Assembly (NCBI GenBank): GCA_018336015.1
Contig: JAGXQZ010000065.1
Location: forward strand, 27,789 to 91,788
Direction: 5' to 3'
Length of the DNA stretch: 64,000 nt
Source of the DNA: Algoriphagus sp.
GTDB taxonomy: Bacteria > Bacteroidota > Bacteroidia > Cytophagales > Cyclobacteriaceae
Position 1 is the stretch's first letter. Each line of letters opens with the position of its first letter. The position numbers and the translations under genes were made by a program. The notes beneath the pieces were generated by a model. It had not been told where the DNA came from, made no database searches, and saw only the letters and a list, made by a program, of their open reading frames with translations. This document shows positions 60,091 to 64,000 of this stretch, piece by piece.

Positions 60091-61005
60091 TCAGGTTACA
60101 GCAAATTTTTTAGCTAACCAAAGGGAAATCGGAAGAAGCAGCAAAACGACGATTCCAATGGGCCAACCGGAGAATGCAGAAGCTAAAGCAGCATTGACGA
60201 TGATCAAGGAGATTACTGCTGCTTTCACCGATTTGCCGATGAATTTGGGTTCTTGAGTTCGGATCGCTTTGGCCAAAGGAGGAAAGATCATATAGCCAAG
60301 TAAAGCTAAAAAAGGAATCACTTGCAGGTATCCCGGACTCTCCAGATAAGCCAAGCCAAAAATGGCCACGAAAATGGACGCATACATAGCCCCACCTGCG
60401 AAAAGCGCTTTTCGGTTTTTTCCATGCACCTCTCCCCGGCTGATCATGGTGATGGCAGCTACATAGATCAAAGGTAAAAGACCGATAGGCCAGATTTTTT
60501 CCAGCACTTCCGGAGCCACACTGACGCCCAGCAATAAATTACCAGAGCGACAAAGCCCCATATTGATCGGGCCGAGGATCCGCTGATGCTTGCCCCAATA
60601 ATCATAAAGCACAGCACAGGCTGCAATGGCAAGGGCTAGGATTCCGGCCACTTGATTGACTTGAAAGGCACAGAAAATTCCAAAAACCAAAAGCAAGGAA
60701 GACATCCAAAAAGCAGTTTTTTTAGAAGCTCTTCCACTCGGAATAGGGCGCTCAGGCCGCTCGATGGCATCCAAGTCTGCATCTGCGACATCATTGAAGG
60801 CTACTCCACCTGCATACAAACCAATTGTACTCAATGAAAGCCAGAGCAAATTCCACCAAAATTGCTGGTCACCATAGATCCAGTTGGTGGCCATATAATC
60901 CCAGGCACCTGCAATGGCAAAACCCGCCCAGATGTCTGCGATCGCGGTGATCACATTGGCTGGGCGGGTTAGCTGTAGATAAGCGAAAAGCTTGGTATTT
61001 TTCAT
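60091..61005 (-). CDS. eboC: EboC: UbiA-like prenyltransferase
   Basis: 304-aa polytopic membrane protein (about 8-9 helices) of the UbiA family. First Asp-rich motif GGVAFNDVADADLDAIERPERPIPSG (NDxxDxxxD core, about residues 66-91, in blocks) and a second conserved block 'SRGEVHGKNRKAL' (about 189-201). UbiA enzymes join isoprenoid chains to aromatic or polar acceptors, so a membrane-anchored product of the cluster is plausible. ATG at 61005 lies 3 bp after the eboB stop. Confidence 0.9.
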   Translation of the reverse strand: MKNTKLFAYLQLTRPANVITAIADIWAGFAIAGAWDYMATNWIYGDQQFWWNLLWLSLSTIGLYAGGVAFNDVADADLDAIERPERPIPSGRASKKTAFWMSSLLLVFGIFCAFQVNQVAGILALAIAACAVLYDYWGKHQRILGPINMGLCRSGNLLLGVSVAPEVLEKIWPIGLLPLIYVAAITMISRGEVHGKNRKALFAGGAMYASIFVAIFGLAYLESPGYLQVIPFLALLGYMIFPPLAKAIRTQEPKFIGKSVKAAVISLIIVNAALASAFSGWPIGIVVLLLLPISLWLAKKFAVT

Positions 61006-61008
61006 GGA

Positions 61009-61926
61009 TTAATTTTCTACCCGATCGGCAGGACCCTCGACGCGAGGCACCTGACCTCCGCGAAGTACGGAATTTCCTCCCAATTTTTTGGTCTGATCGA
61101 TCGGTGGAGCTTTGAGCCAATCGTCTTCATGCATTTGTCCACTGAGACCGAATACGGTTAGGGCATTTTGATAAGTAGTCAGACGCACATGCTCTTCAGG
61201 AATTCCCATTTTGCGCATCAGAGCCGCCGTTTTTGGAACAGCAATCGGGTCAGAAATCCCCCAATCCGCAGCTGAGTTCACGATGATCCGTTCAGGTCCA
61301 TATTGCTTGACGATCTCGACCATTCGCTCGGAACCCATTTTGGTATGTGGATAAATAGTAAAAGCTGCCCAAAATCCTCGATCCAACACTTCTTTAACCG
61401 TCTCCTCATTGTTGTGATCGACGACCACCCATCCTGGGTCCATGCCATGCTCTTCGGCCACGTCCATAGAGCGGGTTGTTCCTTTCTTTTTATCCCGATG
61501 AGGAGTGTGGATAAGTACGGGAAGATTGACATCTTTAGCCAGTTCCAGTTGAAGGCGGTAAAAACGATCTTCAGCTTCGGTTTGATCATCATAGCCGATC
61601 TCCCCGATAGCCACCACGCCTTCTTTTCCTGCATAAAGCGGAAGTAATTCCATCACCTGCTCGGCCAAAGGCACATTGTTAGCTTCCTTGGAGTTCAGAC
61701 CCATCGTACAATAGTGCACTATTCCAAACTGACTGGCGCGGAACCGCTCCCAGCCGACCAAAGTGGAAAAGTAGTCTTTGAAGGATCCTACTTCCGTACG
61801 CGGCTGACCCAGCCAAAAGGCAGGTTCAATAGTGGCAACGATACCAGCTTTTCGCATGGCTTCGTAGTCATCTGTGGTACGGGAGACGAGGTGAATATGT
61901 GGATCGATATACATTTCCTTGCTCAT
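61009..61926 (-). CDS. eboB: EboB: TatD-family metal-dependent hydrolase
   Basis: 305-aa TIM-barrel hydrolase. Metal motif YIDPHIHLVSR (DxHxH type, about residues 6-16), 'VAIGEIGYDDQTEAEDRF' (Glu, about 135-152), 'LPVLIHTPHRDK' (His, about 163-174), 'VVVDHNNEE' (His, about 195) and 'VNSAADWG' (late Asp). This order is that of TatD/amidohydrolase proteins; the ebo member is not a general DNase by context. Follows eboA by 45 bp, almost touches eboC. Confidence 0.9.
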   Translation of the reverse strand: MSKEMYIDPHIHLVSRTTDDYEAMRKAGIVATIEPAFWLGQPRTEVGSFKDYFSTLVGWERFRASQFGIVHYCTMGLNSKEANNVPLAEQVMELLPLYAGKEGVVAIGEIGYDDQTEAEDRFYRLQLELAKDVNLPVLIHTPHRDKKKGTTRSMDVAEEHGMDPGWVVVDHNNEETVKEVLDRGFWAAFTIYPHTKMGSERMVEIVKQYGPERIIVNSAADWGISDPIAVPKTAALMRKMGIPEEHVRLTTYQNALTVFGLSGQMHEDDWLKAPPIDQTKKLGGNSVLRGGQVPRVEGPADRVEN

Positions 61927-61971
61927 AGCTTTGGGGAATTAGTTTTTTAAAATTAATCGAATTTGGCCTGT

Positions 61972-62859
61972 TTAGGCTTTTTTGTCCTGAAAATCCTTAC
62001 CGATTTTCTCCCAAGAAATTTCTCCGTATTCAATAGCAGAGACCGTCTCAGGGAAGGATTTAAGCAGATCTTTTGCTGGCGCAAAGTCAGATTGGTAGGC
62101 CGCTAGCAATCCGGCTTCAACCTCCAATTGGTCTTCTGAAAAGACGACTTTTTTCAAGTCTTCCAGCAAATGCTCATTGAGAAAAGGAACCACCAAACGC
62201 CAAAGTTCAGGCATGACCGATCGACCAGCAGCCCAACGTTCGTGGGCAAAATCCGAAGCAATTTCCGCCAAAGCCTGATTTCTCCTTTCGTCCAATTGCT
62301 GAATCCGATAAATCGGTCGCTGCATAAAGATGGACTTCAGCACCAATTGATTCCAATTGGCTTCGGGAAAATGAGCTGGTGGATACGGATTGTTCAGTGC
62401 AATCGCATCGAAGATCAGGGTCATATTGGTTCGGCAGCCGTCAATCGCCCGAGTAAGCAAGTCTTCCGAATAAGGCATCACAGGCAAGGCTGCATATAAC
62501 GCCTGCTGCTCGTGCATGTCGCCGGTTTCGAAGAGTTGGTTAATTACTTTCAGCCAAGCCTCTTTTCCAGGGGCAAATTTTAATAGTAAATACGTTCTTA
62601 CAGTTTGCAATACATCCCAATGACTGGGATCAAAACCTGAGACCAAGCTACCTGTTGTTTCTTTCTCGGTCTCTGATAAATTGAGATTATCCTTTTTGAA
62701 AAACCGGGAAGCTTGGGAAAACGCCAAGAAAAACTTGGTGGGCGATGCGTCAGCATTGATTTTTTCGGTTTGGGAGCTTAGCCAATCAAGCGCTTTGGTC
62801 TCCGCTCGTGACGCCAAGACGCTTTCAAAAAAAGCCAGTAAGTCAGTTTGGGTTTGCAT
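61972..62859 (-). CDS. eboA: EboA-domain protein
   Basis: 295-aa helical, apparently cytoplasmic protein with no enzyme motif I recognise. The EboA hallmark is 'GCRTNMTLIFDAIALNNPYPPAHFPEANWNQLVLKSIF' (about residues 148-185, in blocks: GCRTNMTLIFDAIA, NPYPPAHF, NWNQLVLK). It heads the cluster, which is read eboA-B-C-D-E-F. A scaffold or leader role is likely but not shown. No TAnnTTTG element is found in the 200 bp upstream, which is otherwise empty to 62972. Confidence 0.88.
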   Translation of the reverse strand: MQTQTDLLAFFESVLASRAETKALDWLSSQTEKINADASPTKFFLAFSQASRFFKKDNLNLSETEKETTGSLVSGFDPSHWDVLQTVRTYLLLKFAPGKEAWLKVINQLFETGDMHEQQALYAALPVMPYSEDLLTRAIDGCRTNMTLIFDAIALNNPYPPAHFPEANWNQLVLKSIFMQRPIYRIQQLDERRNQALAEIASDFAHERWAAGRSVMPELWRLVVPFLNEHLLEDLKKVVFSEDQLEVEAGLLAAYQSDFAPAKDLLKSFPETVSAIEYGEISWEKIGKDFQDKKA

Positions 62860-62972
62860 GTTTTCCTCCGGGTTTGAAGCGGAGTTAAAGTAAATCCAAA
62901 AGCCTTAGAAAAGCCAAAGGAAATGTGGTAAAAGGAAAGAAAAACGACGGTTTCTGATAAAAATCATGTGTA

Positions 62973-63004
62973 TTTGACATTGGGTCTAAGGGAATCTACT
63001 TTTC
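62973..63004 (+). promoter_or_regulatory. promoter of the sugar O-acetyltransferase gene
   Basis: TTTG (62973-62976), 20-bp spacer, TACTTTTC (62997-63004), one mismatch from TAnnTTTG; start codon 56 bp downstream. Divergent from eboA. Confidence 0.5.
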
Positions 63005-63059
63005 AAAATCGAGGTCGTGCAATTATTTCTATTTTAGGGAACAAATCGTTTGAATTTTT

Positions 63060-63635
63060 ATGAAAACCAACCTCCAAAAAATGCTAGACGGAGAGGCTTA
63101 TGACTCCCGAGATCCGGAACTCCTCGAGCTGTACCATCGGGCAAGAGCCTTAATTTTAGCTTACAATACGTGTGATAGCCGGGATTTGGACAGGAGAAAT
63201 GAGCTAATCAGTCAACTTTTGGGAAAGGTGACAAAAGGCGTTTGGATCGAAACTCCCTTTTTCTGCGACTACGGAATCAACATCGAAATTGGGGAAAACA
63301 CCTTTGTCAACACCAATTGCATGTTTCTCGATGACAACAAAATCACCATTGGAAAAAATGGACTGATCGCTCCCTATGTGCAGATTTATACTGCTACCCA
63401 TCCGCTAAAAGCTTCCGACCGAATCTATCAGGAGGGCGAAAGCACACGATATCATACTTCCACCAAACCCGTGACGATAGGCGATAATGTTTGGATTGGT
63501 GGAAATTCAGTCATTTTTCCCGGTGTCACAATCGGAGATAATGTGACCATCGGGGCGGGTTCGGTGGTGACCAAAGACCTACCGGATGATGTATTAGCTT
63601 TTGGGAATCCCTGTCAGGTAGTGAAGAAGCTGTAA
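63060..63635 (+). CDS. Sugar O-acetyltransferase (maltose/galactoside type, left-handed beta-helix)
   Basis: 191-aa hexapeptide-repeat acetyltransferase (Maa/LacA family). 'MLDGEAYDSRDPELLELYHRAR' N-terminal Mac domain (about residues 8-30), 'FFCDYGINIEIGENTFVNTNCMFLDDNKITIG' (hexapeptide coils and active-site loop), the catalytic His in 'IYTATHPL' (about 119), and 'VWIGGNSVIFPGVTIGDNVTIGAGSVV' repeats (blocks). Acetyl-CoA donor; sugar acceptor unknown. Not part of the ebo cluster by strand. Confidence 0.92.
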   Translation: MKTNLQKMLDGEAYDSRDPELLELYHRARALILAYNTCDSRDLDRRNELISQLLGKVTKGVWIETPFFCDYGINIEIGENTFVNTNCMFLDDNKITIGKNGLIAPYVQIYTATHPLKASDRIYQEGESTRYHTSTKPVTIGDNVWIGGNSVIFPGVTIGDNVTIGAGSVVTKDLPDDVLAFGNPCQVVKKL

Positions 63636-63706
63636 ATGAAATATCCACCAGTGGTTAGCCATATTCTAATCGGCTATTCTATTTTTAACCTTTAACCTAA
63701 AATCCA

Positions 63707-64000
63707 ATGAACAAACTCTACCGCTTTGGCCTCGGGCTGTTGCTTTTGGTCTCTGTCAAAGTACAAGCTCAAAACCAGGTCATTGATGCTATTATCAAAG
63801 AAGCCAACGAAAATTCCAAACTGGAAGTACTCGCACATGAACTCCTCGACGGCATTGGCCCAAGACTCGTCGGCACTCCCCAAATGCAGCAAGCGCATGA
63901 TTGGACCGTGAAGCAATACGAAGCATGGGGCATCCAAGCCAAGAATGAAAAATGGGGAGAATGGAGAGGCTGGGATCGAGGAACTACGCATATCGATATG
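63707..64000 (+). CDS. M28-type metallopeptidase, N-terminal fragment (cut by window edge)
   Basis: First 98 residues: signal peptide (MNKLYRFGLGLLLLVSVKVQ, then AQ), then 'VIDAIIKEANENSKLEVLAHELLDGIGPRLVGTPQMQQAHDW' (blocks LAHELLDGIGPRLVG and MQQAHDW), the typical entry of secreted M28 aminopeptidases in Bacteroidota, before the metal-binding part. The frame continues to the end of the window. Zinc ligands are not in view, so M28 is inferred from the start only. Confidence 0.75.
   Translation, partial: MNKLYRFGLGLLLLVSVKVQAQNQVIDAIIKEANENSKLEVLAHELLDGIGPRLVGTPQMQQAHDWTVKQYEAWGIQAKNEKWGEWRGWDRGTTHIDM

Noticed and set aside
61009..61926. Housekeeping TatD DNase
   Set aside because: The fold fits, but the position inside a full ebo set and the ebo-type metal-motif neighbours make EboB the better call.

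Overview
The window looks like chromosomal housekeeping and accessory DNA of a Bacteroidota bacterium, most likely order Cytophagales (Cyclobacteriaceae/Algoriphagus-like). This rests on family recognition, not a database search. The signs are a MurF-alanine racemase fusion, a GldJ-type gliding lipoprotein, a CarboxypepD-like TonB receptor, a GH3-family enzyme next to lptB, a DUF5916 protein, TAnnTTTG-type -7 promoter elements, few Shine-Dalgarno sequences, and some TTG starts. No rRNA, tRNA, CRISPR array, insertion sequence or phage gene was seen. Coding density is high and both ends cut a gene (uvrA on the left, an M28-type peptidase on the right).

Layout. 1-10 kb, minus strand: uvrA (partial), a stand-alone nitric oxide synthase oxygenase, a lytic transglycosylase, a TIMP/NTR-like secreted protein, the tightly coupled recJ-lptB-GH3 set, prmA with a small membrane protein, and tpiA. 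10-19 kb: recX, a lemA/TPM/TPM operon, a two-DTG aspartyl protease with PDZ domain, a Fur regulator, an orphan cytochrome oxidase subunit III coupled to an SRPBCC protein, and mfd. 19-31 kb: gldJ, an S9 peptidase, an alpha/beta hydrolase, dxs, scpA, a flippase-like membrane protein, murF-alr and a voltage-gated cation channel with a zinc-ribbon tail. 31-41 kb: GNAT, ClC channel, TIGR01777 epimerase, three tandem PLDc_N-type small membrane proteins, M14 carboxypeptidase, amidohydrolase, a repeat-rich spacer, and a TonB receptor preceded by a TPP riboswitch. 41-56 kb: FAH-family enzyme, yjbQ, DUF5916 protein, six-hairpin glycosidase, DASH cryptochrome, a serine hydrolase/alpha-oxoamine synthase/VOC operon, patatin, methyltransferase, TRIC channel, YitT and an HD hydrolase. 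56-63 kb, minus strand: a complete eboABCDEF cluster. 63-64 kb: a sugar O-acetyltransferase and the peptidase fragment.

The most distinctive system is the ebo cluster (EboA, TatD-like EboB, UbiA-like EboC, dehydroquinate-synthase-like EboD, EboE, phosphodiesterase-like EboF). It is linked in other bacteria to making or moving an unknown metabolite precursor; here no scytonemin-type genes lie beside it. A 16-bp inverted repeat sits in the only large gap of the cluster, before eboF. The second clear regulatory story is the TPP riboswitch and its well-formed Bacteroidota promoter in front of the TonB receptor, which makes that receptor a probable importer of thiamine or a precursor. Several intergenic spacers carry short dispersed inverted-repeat families (CTGCG-type, GCCACRGATGCACAGA-type, GATTTACGA-type and AACCTGTCAGGTT-type).
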